This document shows positions 35,818-48,423 of a stretch of DNA of 64,000 bases, one piece after another. Source of the DNA: Setophaga petechia (taxonomy: Eukaryota > Chordata > Aves > Passeriformes > Parulidae). The position numbers and the translations under genes are program-made. Location: NCBI GenBank assembly GCA_024362935.1, contig JANCRA010000005.1, positions 20,038,235 through 20,102,234 of the forward strand. Direction: 5' to 3'. How positions within the stretch are numbered: position 1 is the stretch's first letter; every line of letters starts with the position of its first letter. The notes below the pieces were generated by a model. It did not search any database. It saw only the letters and a list, made by a program, of their open reading frames with translations, and was not told the origin of the DNA.

Positions 35818-38800
35818 CTGTGAACAATGAAATATTCAGGATTAATACAAATCAGAACAAGCCAGTCTTTTTACACTAAATAATGTTTAATATTCCTTAA
35901 TAATTATATTTTTTGTATCCACTATTACTGAACTTTAGTTGGCTAAGAAAATTCTAAAGCATTTTCAATATTTTCGTAGCAGACACTAAATCAGAATTTC
36001 CAATTGATACAGTATCACATAAAAAGTCTATTTAAAATTAATTTTATTCCATGTCCTGACAAAGCAATTTCTCATTGCTCAACTTCCCAGTACCAGCACT
36101 GTTCTTCAGAAACAATCCAAAACACACAGAATCACATCAGCATTCTACTGAGTCCCACATGTTCTAGCAAATAAAACAAGGTGGTTTGACAATCACAGGT
36201 TGTCATCACTGCTTAATCTTTCTGGATAAATAAAAGCCAGCAAATTTAAGCATCTTATTTAATTTTGCACAATATTGTGGGATATATTTTAACAAAATGA
36301 ACTCTAAGGCCTAATTGATTGGTTTCCATCTGTAATTTAGAGAAAGATTTTCAAAGGCATGAAAGCCTATTAAGAACACATTTAATTGATTTTTGGAAAG
36401 AGCTGGGGTCTTGATGCAGCATTTACTGCAGTCAGCAGTGAAATTTCCATTGATTTAGAGAGGAACAGGTTCATACCTGCAGGCACCTAGCTGCTATTTA
36501 TGCACTTCACAATAGCCCCTCCATAGCTAGGGATTTCTTCCCTTTGTTTTAAGAAAAATAATCTACACACTTTTGTACACACACTCAGTACAATTTACTT
36601 CATATTAAAGGAATTAAAAAGTCACATTTCCAAAGGTAATGAAAATTTTAACACTGAAGAGTGAACACAGTGCAACTACCATTCAGTTTTATGATGCCTC
36701 TCTTCACTGAAGTCAATGGCATTATTTATGAGTAAAACAACCAAAATGTTGAATATGTAGTTGCTAGGTACTAAGAAGATTACTCAAACAAGTTTGAGTA
36801 ATTACATAGAACTATGGTGTTACTGCTGCAAAAGTGAGAGAAATGTTATGAAATATTCAATTCTATCAATAAATGAAACACTGATTTTATTCTGGTTTAT
36901 TTAGCAAAGAAATGCAACAGAATATTTTTAAAATATTCCTGTCTAAGAAATAAGGCTTTTCAGAGAATTGTCTCACTGATATGTGCAAAGATCAAAAAGG
37001 GGTGGCAGTGTTAGCATTCCAAATTCATTTAGATGAAACAATAAGATAATTAGGTGTAAAAAATGCACAGACTAGGTTCAATGCAGTAAAGGATCAATTT
37101 CATCCAAAGGCAAGTGGAGTGTACACTGTACCATCTGATCCAAAGGAGTGACCTTCTTGATTCAAATGCAAAATGCCTGTGCCTATTGCAGATGGAATTT
37201 ACCAGAACAAAATGCTCAATAGAAAGATTACATTTCCACTGGGGCAGAAAGGTATTTGTCAGTGTCTCATTACAGCTTTGATACAAACATCCTGGATTTC
37301 AATTAGCATTGAGATAGAACAATAATCCAGCACTGAAACCACAGCCAAACCTTTGTTTCTTACACCATTATATGTGGATTTTTGTTTCATTCGCAATAAG
37401 ATATTGTAAGACTTCCAAAAGAAATAAATAGAAGTAAATAACATTCCAGCCCTTTTAGTGTCAGCAGTATCACTTAGTGATTGTCTGTGTGATAACTTGG
37501 CACTAGGAGGCGAGGGTGACATAATTTACATTTCTTCCAGCATAAATGAAAAGTGCTGAATTCTTTGAACCGTGAGTGTCCCATCAGCTCTTCTACCCTC
37601 ACTGTCCCACCTCCTATTATTTACACAGCATATCCACTCTGATGCTTTTGATCCTTTTCTAGGAAAAGTAGTTTGCCTTCCCCGTGGAAATAAATATGAA
37701 ATTTGCCTTAGTGCATATCAGGAGTTCAAATAATGGCCCATAAAAATTTCCACCCTACTGAGGTCATATTTTAACTTCATAAATTTAGAGCTTGCCTTCA
37801 CTTAAAATGCTTACTTCTAAATACTGTTTGATATTTAAGAAAACTTGGTTCTTCTGAACTGATCATGGGACTAAGAGAAGGAAGGGCAATTTTTAACCAT
37901 CAGTTGAATATCTGTGACTAATCTTAAATTAACTCCTGTAAAACTCTGGGTAGTATTTGTCCCCTTTACTTCACACCTGTGTCACAAGGATAACTCTGTC
38001 AGCTTCTGAAATGTGGCAGGAAGAAAAGCTCAGAAACCACATGGTATGATTCAGTTGTTGATCTCCTTGTCAGGACAAAAGCTATGAACTATTCCATGCA
38101 GATATGATTCTATTAACACCCCAAATTATATATGGTGCCTTCCACTCAAAAGGCTTCCTTTCAAATATCAACTCACATAGCCTTAGCAGTAAGCAATATT
38201 GCTATTGAAATCAGGTCACTTAATTAACTAAGACTGAGAGAAAATAAAGATATGTTTGTAACCTGGTAACCAGTGACACAAACCGTGCTAGCCAGGGCAA
38301 AACACTGCTTTTCCTCCCGTGACAACAAGGTGAAAAAGACAAGACTTAAGTCACTTGACCCCACAATTCCAGAGCAAAGGCAAGAACTGGAGAAATGTTC
38401 CTTTTAAGATGAATTTTTTCATGTACTAGCAACAAGCTTTTTTGGCTCAGAGAAAGAAATGCTACAAAATGCTAGATTTATTAATAAACATAAAAATTAA
38501 TCCCAGAAAATGATAAAATCTCATGGATCTGAATTTTTTACTTCCTCTTGGACTCTTAATTGTTGTCATGGATATATCTATCTACACAACAGCTGATCAG
38601 TACCTGTCTGTGGACATATATGATCAATTAAGCATATAGAACAGATGTTTTTACATCACTCCTGAATTGCAGCCATTTCTAGTATAACTAATAGTGAGCA
38701 TTCTCTATTACTATAGTGAAATTAAAAATATTTTTTGTGATTAATGACAGTATTGCTTGAATATCACATACTTCCACTGACTTCAAAACCAGCCATAAAT

Positions 38801-38991
38801 ACATTTTGCTCAAACACGTCTGTAAATGTGTTGAGCTTGTCAGCATTAGAGGCATACACAACAGGAACAAAACTAATGCTGTTCATTTCTTGCCATATTG
38901 CTATAAAAAATTAAACAGGGTAGACCATGCCTTGTATATGTAATACAGAACAAAAACTACCAAATTATATGTGTAGATTTGTTCCAGAAGA

Positions 38992-39015
38992 ATATATGTG
39001 TGTATATACATATAT

Positions 39016-39051
<36 letters not shown>

Positions 39052-39066
39052 CTGTGTGTGTGTGTG
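38992..39066. repeat. Compound TG/TA/CA microsatellite
   Basis: Tracts of ATATATGTGTGTATATACAT, then (CA)n, a long (TA)n, then (TG)n. The CA and TG blocks flank the TA block and are mutually complementary, so the locus can fold into a hairpin. Confidence 0.95.
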
Positions 39067-41442
39067 AACTTGTAAACTTGTATAGACCTTAGTCAGTGTC
39101 CATGTTTCCCAAGACATGTGATTTCAAGAGTCAAGAAATCCAAATTTTTCTTCAAGAAATGCTTTTAACCATAGGTGTCATCACCACAGGTCTTGACAGA
39201 TGTGAGTGTTCATCTTTCCATTGAGTCAAATCTTGCCATCTCCTTTCTGCTCAAGTGCTTTGTAAATATGGAGCTTGGCTTCTGCTAGTAATAAATGCAT
39301 TTTCAACTATCTATTGCCTTACAATTTATGTTAAAAGTAAAGATTTAAGCTAAGAAGTAGGAGATATTGTGAGAATAATTTTATATTAAAAAATTATGCT
39401 TATGGCTTTGCTTCATAGTTTAGCTGCACTCTGAATGCATGTAATTTTTCAAGGCTTCTTCCAACACATTGGCAAGTTTCTTACGAAAGAACGAGAAAAG
39501 GAAAAAAATTTATTTCTGTTTTTAGTAAAATGACTCCATGTCCCCAGTCTTTATTGAATAGACCTTACTGATGCTGTGAGTCAGTGACTGATCTAAGCTC
39601 ACAACAATGTGAAAATACTAAAATTTAACTGTTAGAGCTAACAGTTACAATAGATAAAAAGTGCACACTTTCTGTCTCCTTATTTACCCTCTGATCTTTT
39701 TGGCTAGTAATGCTAACATAATCCATACAAAAGGAATCTGTTATCATCCTAACAAATATTCAAATGCATTCTCCTCTTTTGATGAGTACACAAATTTCCA
39801 TAAAGGTCAGTAGAGACAGGTGCACAAACTGAGGGCAGAATATAGCCTAGCATACAATATACTTGAAAACAGTTCCTTTGGGCTGATCTCTTGGCACTTC
39901 TCATACTTTCTTATAAAACCACTTGAACTAGTGCAGGTTTTGGTGAATTACAGTATTCACTAAGAAGATCTCATTATCTCCTGTCTTAATCACATAATAG
40001 AAAAAAATTGACAGTATCATATCAGACCATACTGAGGAAGGAGAACTTGGAATTTTTCAGCTGGTAAACCTATTTTCTATAGTGCTTGGCAGGGAATCAC
40101 CCTCAGGTGCTGGACCATTCACTAGTGTATATTTTGTGCTAAAGGTTACCAGACTCTAAAAGGGTTCTTATGTCAGCAAGGACCCATCATTCATCATCAC
40201 CTTATTTTGACACGACAGAAAATAAATATGTCCGTCTAGCAGGAACGGGAAAGAGGGGAGAAACTCTTACAAAATGTATGAAGGTTATTAAATTATCAGA
40301 AGCCATCTAAACAACAGAGGGTTTTTCTAAAGTTTTTGAGGTACAGTATAAATCCTGACTCACATGGAACACTGCAGTGGAGTAAATAAACAAGACTGAT
40401 TCCTGCAGCAATTGAAGTTTTCCTAGCAGTTATCCCAGCAAAGTACCAACCAACCTCTTCAGTTTATTTACCTAACAGGACTGCTACAAAGCCAGGCTGC
40501 AAATGAAGCCTTTTTCCAGGATATGTCAGGACAAATTTCAAAAATACACTTGCCAGGCATAACTCTTTGTAGACCCAGTCATTGCAAATATATTATTCCA
40601 ATTCTGTAATAGGAGAAAAATTAACCTGCTCTGGGGTTTTAGCCTCCAAACGCTTCGTTTCAGAAGGTGTTGTGAACAGTAATCTTCCCTACAATTCTGC
40701 TTTGGTGGGCACAGTTCTGGCAGATCAGCGGGCTGGGGGCCCTGCACTCCACTGAGACAGAAGCCAGCAGCACTAGCCCGGCAGTTACCAAAAACAGGTA
40801 CAGGATTCTGACAGAGGTTTCCACTGGATACAAAGGACAATATACTTATTTATTTAGGACGAGTGGGAAACAGCAAAGTCACTTGCTACCAGTTTGGAGC
40901 TGCATCAAAATGAGCTGTGTAAGTCCACTCCTGCAGGACGCTCATAGTGGGATCCGCCAAGTCGCCAGGGCGGCCCAACGCCACCGGCTGCCGAGCGCCA
41001 TCTGCGGTGGCCATTTTGTCACGGCCTGACGCCCACACCCCATCAGGTTCCAGGTTCTTACACTCGTTATCGCCAGGTCACCGCAGGGATCATGGCTACC
41101 GGCCGCACGTGGGCCCCGCGGTTAAAACCATACATTTCCACCGACATGACTGGTTTTCTCGCTCGGCTGCGGGAGGAGCCTAACGTGGATTGTCCCTCAC
41201 TGCCCGGAAGCCAAAGCAGAGGCGAGGGCGCTGTCCCGCACAGGGATTCCGCCTCGGCCCGCCTAGCCCTGCCGGGGCCGCTGCCAGGGCGTCCCTGAGG
41301 GGGGCTTCCAACGCGCCCCGGCCCCCAGCGAATCGGGGCACGGCGCGCATGCGTGCACGCACTCCACGGCAGGCGGTGGCGCTCGCTCCCCGCGCCCTGC
41401 GGGCGCCGAGTGCAGGGTGCTAGCGTGTCCCCACTCAGAAAG

Positions 41443-41461
41443 ACTACAACTCCCATCATGC
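41443..41461 (+). promoter_or_regulatory. ZNF143/Staf site, forward
   Basis: ACTACAACTCCCATCATGC, a close match to the ZNF143 (SBS) motif found in many CpG-island promoters. Confidence 0.75.
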
Positions 41462-41529
41462 AATGCGCGGCAGCGCCGCGGCCACGCCCGAGGAGCATCG
41501 GCGACGAGAGCATTCCAGCGGTGCGCGCT

Positions 41530-41547
41530 GCATTCTGGGTGTCGTGG
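41530..41547 (-). promoter_or_regulatory. ZNF143/Staf-like site, reverse
   Basis: The minus strand reads CCACGACACCCAGAATGC, an ACTACAATTCCCAGAATGC-like motif with a degenerate 5' half. It faces the forward site about 70 bp away. Confidence 0.5.
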
Positions 41548-41559
41548 TTCTCTAAGCGA

Positions 41560-41930
41560 TTTCGCCAACCAGCGCCCCGCCAGAGGGGTGTGGCACCGGG
41601 CCTTGGGAACCGCCCTGTTCCTGCGTCGCTTCGTGCTCGTTCTCTGTGTTAATTCCTTTCCGATTGCCGGCCCTGACGGTGCGGACGAGTGGGGCATTGG
41701 GTGTTTTACTGCAGATCTCAGTGTCCTTCCGCAGTTTCCGTAGATTTCCGCGCATTCCGCAACGCCTTCGGAGCTGGTTTGACCCTCGGCGTCTGCCGTC
41801 GGCAGCCGCCTGCCAGCTGTCGGCGCCTTTGTGCGGCGGCGGAAGGGGCGCGGGGCCGGGGGCGGCGGGTGCAGGGCAGGAGCCGCGGGAGGAGCTGCGG
41901 ACAGGTGCGCGGGGGCCGAGCCGCGGGCAG
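41560..41930 (+). other. DYNC1I2: Probable non-coding exon 1 of DYNC1I2
   Basis: Inferred. The first coding exon at 43518 has only two bases before ATG, so the 5' UTR must come from an upstream exon, and the CpG island is the natural source. Candidate donors are CAG|GTGCGC at 41904/41905 and again at 41930/41931. The start is set after the ZNF143 sites and is approximate. Confidence 0.35.
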
Positions 41931-41953
41931 GTGCGCCGGGGGCCGAGCCGCGC
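41902..41953 (+). repeat. 26-bp tandem duplication carrying two candidate splice donors
   Basis: CAGGTGCGCGGGGGCCGAGC at 41902 is repeated at 41928 as CAGGTGCGCCGGGGGCCGAG, a period of 26. Each unit starts with CAG|GTGCGC. Confidence 0.75.
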
Positions 41954-43105
41954 CCAGCGCTGCTGCCGCCCGGTGGGAACGCGCCTTCCGTCGGCCTCGC
42001 CCGGTGCAGCGAAGGCTGTGGCAGCCGGGTGGGGCCGACCCGGCTCGCTGGGTGGCAGAGGCCGGGAGTGCCGCCTTCTCCGGGGCTGCGGGGCGTGGGA
42101 GTGACCCTGTCCGGGCTGCCGGGCGCTGTCCCCGGGACGGCCCCTGTGGGGTTTGGGTGAGGACTTTGGTTCTGGCGGCACCGGGTGCGCACCGCGGTCA
42201 TCTCCAGGCGGGATGGGCTGGGCTCCCCTCGGCTCCGCTCGGTTTGTGGCGCCGGCACTGGACGGGCGGCAATCCATGGTGTGACAACGCGCTTTCCTAG
42301 GGCTGTTTTAAAGGGACACGGGAATGCCATTGGAAAATGCTGACAGTGGGTTATTTATTTATTAGCACCTTAGTGCTAGCAGACGACATGAAGGAATACA
42401 TACATCCGGTATACGTGTTACTAGATGTGGGGTTAGACGTAAGAGGCTTTTTGCATCCCTTTCTATGCTTAGCTGTGCAAACACTTGCAAGTATTCTTTG
42501 TTTGGAACTAGCACATAGTCATATTACTAATGCCTAATCTTGTATCCTTATTGTCAATCTTACTGTAAAAGCATTTATAGTCGTCTCATTTGGTGTAGGA
42601 CCATTTGTGCATTTTCTTTGCTGACTTGACTTTACTTAAAAACAGTTAACTTAATTTTAAGTTCTTCTTCATCTAGCGCTTTCACACAGTTTTTCTTACC
42701 TGTGTTCTTAAGTCTTTGTGAAGTTCTAAACCTAGAGGGTTTCCACCTTTTATTGTTGACCTTCATGTTTGTATTTGAGTTAGTTACATAGAAAACTTTT
42801 TGTAGCATTTTTGTCTTTAAACGATCCACTAATTTATTAGCAAGATAATAGTTTTGAAAAAAAAGTCTATTGCAGGTGTTTTACAGTTTTCTTTGACCAC
42901 ACACTTGCATTGCCTTATCATTTATAGTAATCCTACTAAATGTTTTAATAAATCTTTACTTTGAATCATATAATGGTCTGTAGAAGGATATATAACTTAC
43001 ATACTGTTAAGTTATAGCCTTCCAATATTTAGCTGTTGAAGTGAAAAATGACAGAGAAATATTATCTTGCTGCTTTTCTTGCTGTTTTCAGTCTTGCAGG
43101 TGGTT

Positions 43106-43144
43106 TTGTAGCTGCAAAAATCTTATAGATTTTTGCAGCTACAA
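43106..43144. repeat. Perfect inverted repeat, 17-bp arms, 5-nt loop
   Basis: TTGTAGCTGCAAAAATC (43106-43122), loop TTATA, then its exact reverse complement (43128-43144). It lies in DYNC1I2 intron 1, about 375 bp upstream of the start-codon exon. Confidence 0.95.
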
Positions 43145-43393
43145 GATCAAATAGTCACATCAGTGCCTAAGGTTTCTTTCAAAGTATTTCCTTCAAAGAG
43201 CATCAGACCTGCCTTAGAAATGGATGCTGTCATCATGTCATGGTTCTATCTGTTTTAAATCAATCACTTTAGTATTGAGAATGTGTTAAGTGAAAGCAAA
43301 ATAGAAATAGGAATGTGGGTTTTTTCAATTATTGTTGAGTCAGGCTTCTGGTAAGCTGGTTTTGGTAAGCTAGGGTAGTTTCTTTGCAGATAG

Positions 43394-43669
<276 letters not shown>

Positions 43670-44975
43670 TGAAATTTAAGAGTAGGTTCAAATAATCTAC
43701 CAATCATTTTCTGTGTCCTGTTCAGGGAGTGTCTATTTAATGGTTGGTGCTAATAAAAATGTAGCACTTTCATTTTCTAATAATGTAAATGCCTACTCTT
43801 TTCTTTTCAACTGTCTGTATGATAAACTGGATTAAAAACCCCATAAATTAGTATCTTACACTAGCATAAAGTTCAGATTTCTAGAACTATCTCTGTGCAT
43901 GTGCCATCATTAAACAAATCACTCTGATCCATTGATGAAAGCTCTGCTGAATGAGTTGTGATAGGTGTAATCTTAAGAACTCCTTTCTGAAGTATGGTTC
44001 TGAGGATGTCTGTAGGAGTTCTCTGACTGTCAGTATTGTCATTATGCAAACAATGTGCTATGTGCTCCTGCTCTTTGGCCTGTCTAGAGGCTGAATTTTA
44101 AAATGAGCAACACTCAGGATGTATATGTGTGCTTGTGTGTTACATTTAGTTTGTTAACAGTCTTCTGGATTTCTCTCTGCTCAGTATGTGATAATCGGTG
44201 ATAGATTACTGTTTCTCCTGAATGCAAATTGTATCTCATAAAAGAAACTTCTACTGGTATGTTTTGGGTACTTTTTCATTACTTCTCTCTGTTTTGGTTA
44301 TGATCTATTTGGTGTTCTAAATCAGCATATGACTGAAGACTGGGCAGCTGCCAGCCACATGATTCAGACAAAAAGGGGAAAGAAATAGCTCAAATTATGT
44401 CCTAATGACCTTGTAGCAGTGTATTGCCAGAATTGCTCTGTTAAAAAGCAGCTAACTAAGAGTAGAAAGATACAGAGTGTTCGGCATCTTTTGCAATAGA
44501 GCTTGCACTATTCCTAAATCAAAGAGGGTGGGGATGTATTTTTTTTATATCTAGCAGATAACACAAAGAAAACTACTTTTCTTTGACACAGTTACTGTAA
44601 TTTTAAAATAGGAACCACATGACTATCTCTAAAATACTTTTACACCCAGGTACAGGATGGTTTTGTCATTATTTGCATTTTACAGTGCTTCGGATTAGTG
44701 TAAAAAAAGCTACTCTTAATCTTATGAAGTGTTAATAATTTTGGCATATACACAGACACTTCTTGCATGTTTATATATGTCCTTTAAAGACAGTACCAAA
44801 ACTTTGGAACATTGTTTTTCCTGTCTGTTTACTTTATCTGCAAAAAAGAACCATCAGAATTATTGACATTGAATATCTAATATACTTGATAGGTTTCAGT
44901 ATTACAAAAACCCTGTGGGGTCTCAAAAGAAATGAAAGGTTAAAGGCTGTAACTTATTTATTAAATAATTTTTAG

Positions 44976-45116
<141 letters not shown>

Positions 45117-45140
45117 TAAATGTTTGGGAGATTTTTGTGT

Positions 45141-45245
45141 AGTCTTTTTTTTTTTTTTTGATGGAGTGTTTTTTGGGGCTTTGTGTTGGTTTTCTTTTTT
45201 TTGGTAGTGGTGGGTTTTTTTTGGTTTTTTTTTATTTTTTTGGAT
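45141..45245 (+). repeat. T/G-rich low-complexity tract
   Basis: Runs of T broken by GG, GGGG and GTGGTGGG blocks just after the donor of DYNC1I2 coding exon 2. Similar tracts occur near 9330, 12095, 19370, 23040 and 26350. Confidence 0.85.
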
Positions 45246-46809
45246 TGAGGTATTTTTATAACTAACATAATAATTCTCTGGCCACTTTTTCAGGGGTTAT
45301 ACATGTCTGGGTTTTATACTCTTTTGTCCTTCATAATCTGTTATAAGGATGTGCTTCAGTACACATTACATGACATTATTTTATAAAATAGCACCATTTA
45401 CACTTAGTGGATTATTTGAAATATATTAGTTAAAATATCATGTATGCATTTTCTTTTCCACTCCTATTTTTCATGCTCATTATTCTCCTGTATTTTTTTC
45501 CTTACTCTTTTCCACAATGCCAAATTTTAATGCTGATATTTTTGTATGGAGTTGGCTTGTTTCTTTTCCACATCTTTTATACCCTAGTTTTTCTTATCTC
45601 AAATACCTGACTGACTTTGATTGGACAATAACAACACTAAGTATAAGAATTAGTTTCCAAGAGTGATGATTGGTATCTGTGCAGCTCTTGGATGTGGTAG
45701 CATATTGGCTCTTGCTTTTTGCCTTTACTTAGGGACATCCCTATGGAAGATGAAAGCAAGGAACATGATAATGCAACTCTGCTTTTTGTCTCCCAATTCT
45801 GAAATCAAAGCAGTTTAAAGCTTATCAGTTTGGTTTCTTGGGGCTCTATTCAACTGGGTTTGTAAATAAAATAGTAATAATTACTTATATATCTGTGATT
45901 ATATTTTCATAATTGCTTTTGTGTAATCCTCAAGTGTTCAGAAGTGAACAGCATTATAGCTGCTCAGATTCCAACAGCCCCAGCAATCATATTTGGTAAT
46001 TCAAACTGTTTTAATAGTTGAGAGACTCCATTTGGCTGTGTTAGCACCAGTGTGCAGCTGTTTAAGAAATCAGTTCTGACCAGCTACAGATTTTCTTTGC
46101 TAGACTAATAGTTGTACAGTTCCCTTGCATATAGTGTGCTAAGGCAGTTGATTGATTTTTTTGTAGGAATGTATGTGGTTGTTGATTTTTTTCACATCTG
46201 GCAGAGAATCTGAAAGCCACAGAATAGCCAGTCCTTAAAGCAGGTTAATGTGTATGCTTAGAGTGGGTGTTCATGAAAAACTCAGAGGTGCTGACATGAA
46301 GAGTGGGGCACATCCCTGCATGTTGTGTTTAATTCCACTGAGCTGCTACTTAATCACACCCTTCAGTGTACACAGGGAATTCAGTCTGTCTCATTTTGAG
46401 ATAACCAGGTCTGATATTGATCCTTAATCAAGTTAAAATGTCCTGCTTGCCTGCAGTTAGCATGCCAAAGGTTCAAGCTGCTTTTCTGCTGACTGGGTGC
46501 CAGCAAGTGCAGTGATTGTGTGCCTGAAGTGATGCTGACTCGTGGTGAGCTGATTGGTGTGCAGCTGAGGTACCTTGTGCTCACACTGTCAGTGGAGGGG
46601 CGATTGCTTGACATTACATTCTTTCCTAGAAAATTGTGTTCATTCCTAAGGCAATTCCTGTGCTGTTAACTGCTGGAGAGAGAGAGCACTCTGTTACAGT
46701 AGAAGGGACTGTATCAGTGTTAGTATGTTTTGATATTTACTATATAAAAACCCTTAAGTTAGTGAACCAGAATTATTTTCAAAAAGATTTTAGAGTTTAA
46801 TCCTCTGGG

Positions 46810-47045
46810 GTAGGTGAAATTCCATCAGTCTTTTCGTCAGACTGTTGGTCCTTCAGTGGGACTCGGCTCAGTTTTGGGCAGGGTTTCCCGAGAATCGCTT
46901 TCCCCACAAGAGAGCGCTGCAGCACCAGCACTGGCCCTGCGAGTGGCGCTGGGGCCGCGACCTCGCCAGGTCCTGAAAATGCGCAGATGGCAAAGCAAAG
47001 GCCCGGGGCAGCTCCTTTGCTCTAGATTCACCTGGCGAGGATGAG
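46810..47045. promoter_or_regulatory. Intronic CpG-rich enclave with CTCF-like motifs
   Basis: About 235 bp of high G+C with many CpGs inside an AT-rich intron. It contains CCACAAGAGAGCGC (46904-46917, 12 of 14 to the CTCF core) and a weaker CTGCGAGTGGCGCTG nearby. It may be an insulator, an enhancer or a small alternative promoter. It also carries an open 76-codon frame that resembles no protein I know. Confidence 0.4.
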
Positions 47046-48231
47046 TTAAGAATTTATTCTTACATGCCCCCACTTTTATAAGTATAAAATCTAAATGTGT
47101 GTATGTATGAATTTATGAAAAACAACTCAAGACCTATGAAGAAGGTCTCTTCCCTAGGAGGAATGAAATTGTTAATAAATTGAAGAATTCACTGTTACTT
47201 TGGTAAAATTAAGGGAGAATTTTTCTCAATCAGAACCATGTCTCTGTTTTGAGATGGGCTAGAAAACTTCTTTAGAATTCACAATGTATTTGTGATTTCT
47301 AAAAGTTCTGTAGAAACCTTGCTGACCTGGATTCAGAATTTTCCTATGCTTAACTGCTGACAGAGTAGGCAGGAGTTGAAATAATTTGTGTTCAATTGAT
47401 TAAAGGGTTTTTTAAGGATTGCTAAGCAGTGAATACATATTGCTGAAAAAGGAAGCCTGTAAATACCTTTATACCTGTTTAAACCCTAAGTTTCATTAAA
47501 AATGACCATTTCTAAAAAGAAAAGTTGAAAGAAATACCAAAGTAGCTTTGTATCAGATTGCATGATGTTATTCACTTTATATCACTTCCAGAAAGAGTAT
47601 TACTTTTCAGATGTTAAGTGCAGTCTTCATCTACTAGCAGGGAATGGACTGACACTTAAGAAGTTTAAATACAGTGGTACTAGACTGTTTACCGTCCAAC
47701 AAAAAAATAAAGTCATTCTCAAGACCTAATACTAGAAACTTTGTAATACACAAGATTTATGTTGGTTTGATTCAACCTAGAACAAAAATAACAGGATGCT
47801 GTATGACACAGCCACTTTTTTGGTCCACGGTTTGGTGATTATATGTTTTGAAATAACATTGCCAGTTAAACATATTCATTGTCTAATCTTTAAGAAAAAC
47901 TAATGTCAGAGCTGTATTAACAACTATTTTTTCTATATTTAAGTAACATGAGTCAGTGGAAATTACCCTTTGAAAATCAGTGTCATCATTTGTCAGAAGT
48001 TCAGTTTAAAAATATTTTTTTCAATTCATTTTCTCTTAAATGTCTTCCCCTCCATGTCTTTTTGTATGCTCCAGATGCATAAATACCAAACAATTGCATG
48101 AAAATCCAGCATGAATTGTTAACATTGTCTTTTCCCCTCTCTTTCTACTGTTCATTTTCATCCATGTTTTTTTTCGTTTGCCATCACTTTTTTTTAACCT
48201 TTCATTTTTAATTAATTTGCAAACATCCTAA

Positions 48232-48423
<192 letters not shown>

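Larger units (their letters stand above)
29396..40930. other. Intergenic region CYBRD1-DYNC1I2
   Basis: AT-rich, with no protein gene that I can recognise. Contents: a CTCF-like site (31003-31016), a minus-strand exon-like segment (35766-35817), a TA/CA microsatellite (38992-39066) and many unremarkable short ORFs. Sequence from about 40.5 kb on becomes less AT-rich toward the DYNC1I2 CpG island. Confidence 0.7.
40935..42260 (+). promoter_or_regulatory. DYNC1I2: DYNC1I2 CpG island promoter
   Basis: About 1.3 kb of very CpG-rich DNA. Visible motifs: an inverted CTCF-like site CCGCAGATGGCGC (complement of 40995-41007) next to a YY1-like GGCCATTTTG, an E-box CACGTG at 41106-41111, an NRF1-like GCGCATGCGT at 41345-41354, and two ZNF143/Staf-type sites (41443-41461 and 41530-41547). 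No TATA box is evident. Transcription probably starts after the ZNF143 pair. Confidence 0.85.

Noticed and set aside
36437..36520. Possible minus-strand exon ending GCCTGCAG|GTATGA
   Set aside because: The donor is acceptable, but no convincing acceptor or open frame delimits an exon.
41092..41298. Plus-strand 68-codon ORF starting MATGRTWAPRLKPY upstream of the ZNF143 sites
   Set aside because: The start of the frame looks somewhat coding-like, but I recognise no family, no splice donor follows the plausible part, and it lies before the expected DYNC1I2 start site.
41263..42330. Minus-strand ORF of 355 codons in the DYNC1I2 CpG island
   Set aside because: GC-rich DNA is poor in stop codons. 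The translation is low-complexity Pro/Arg/Ala/Ser without a recognisable domain, and several overlapping frames are open as well.
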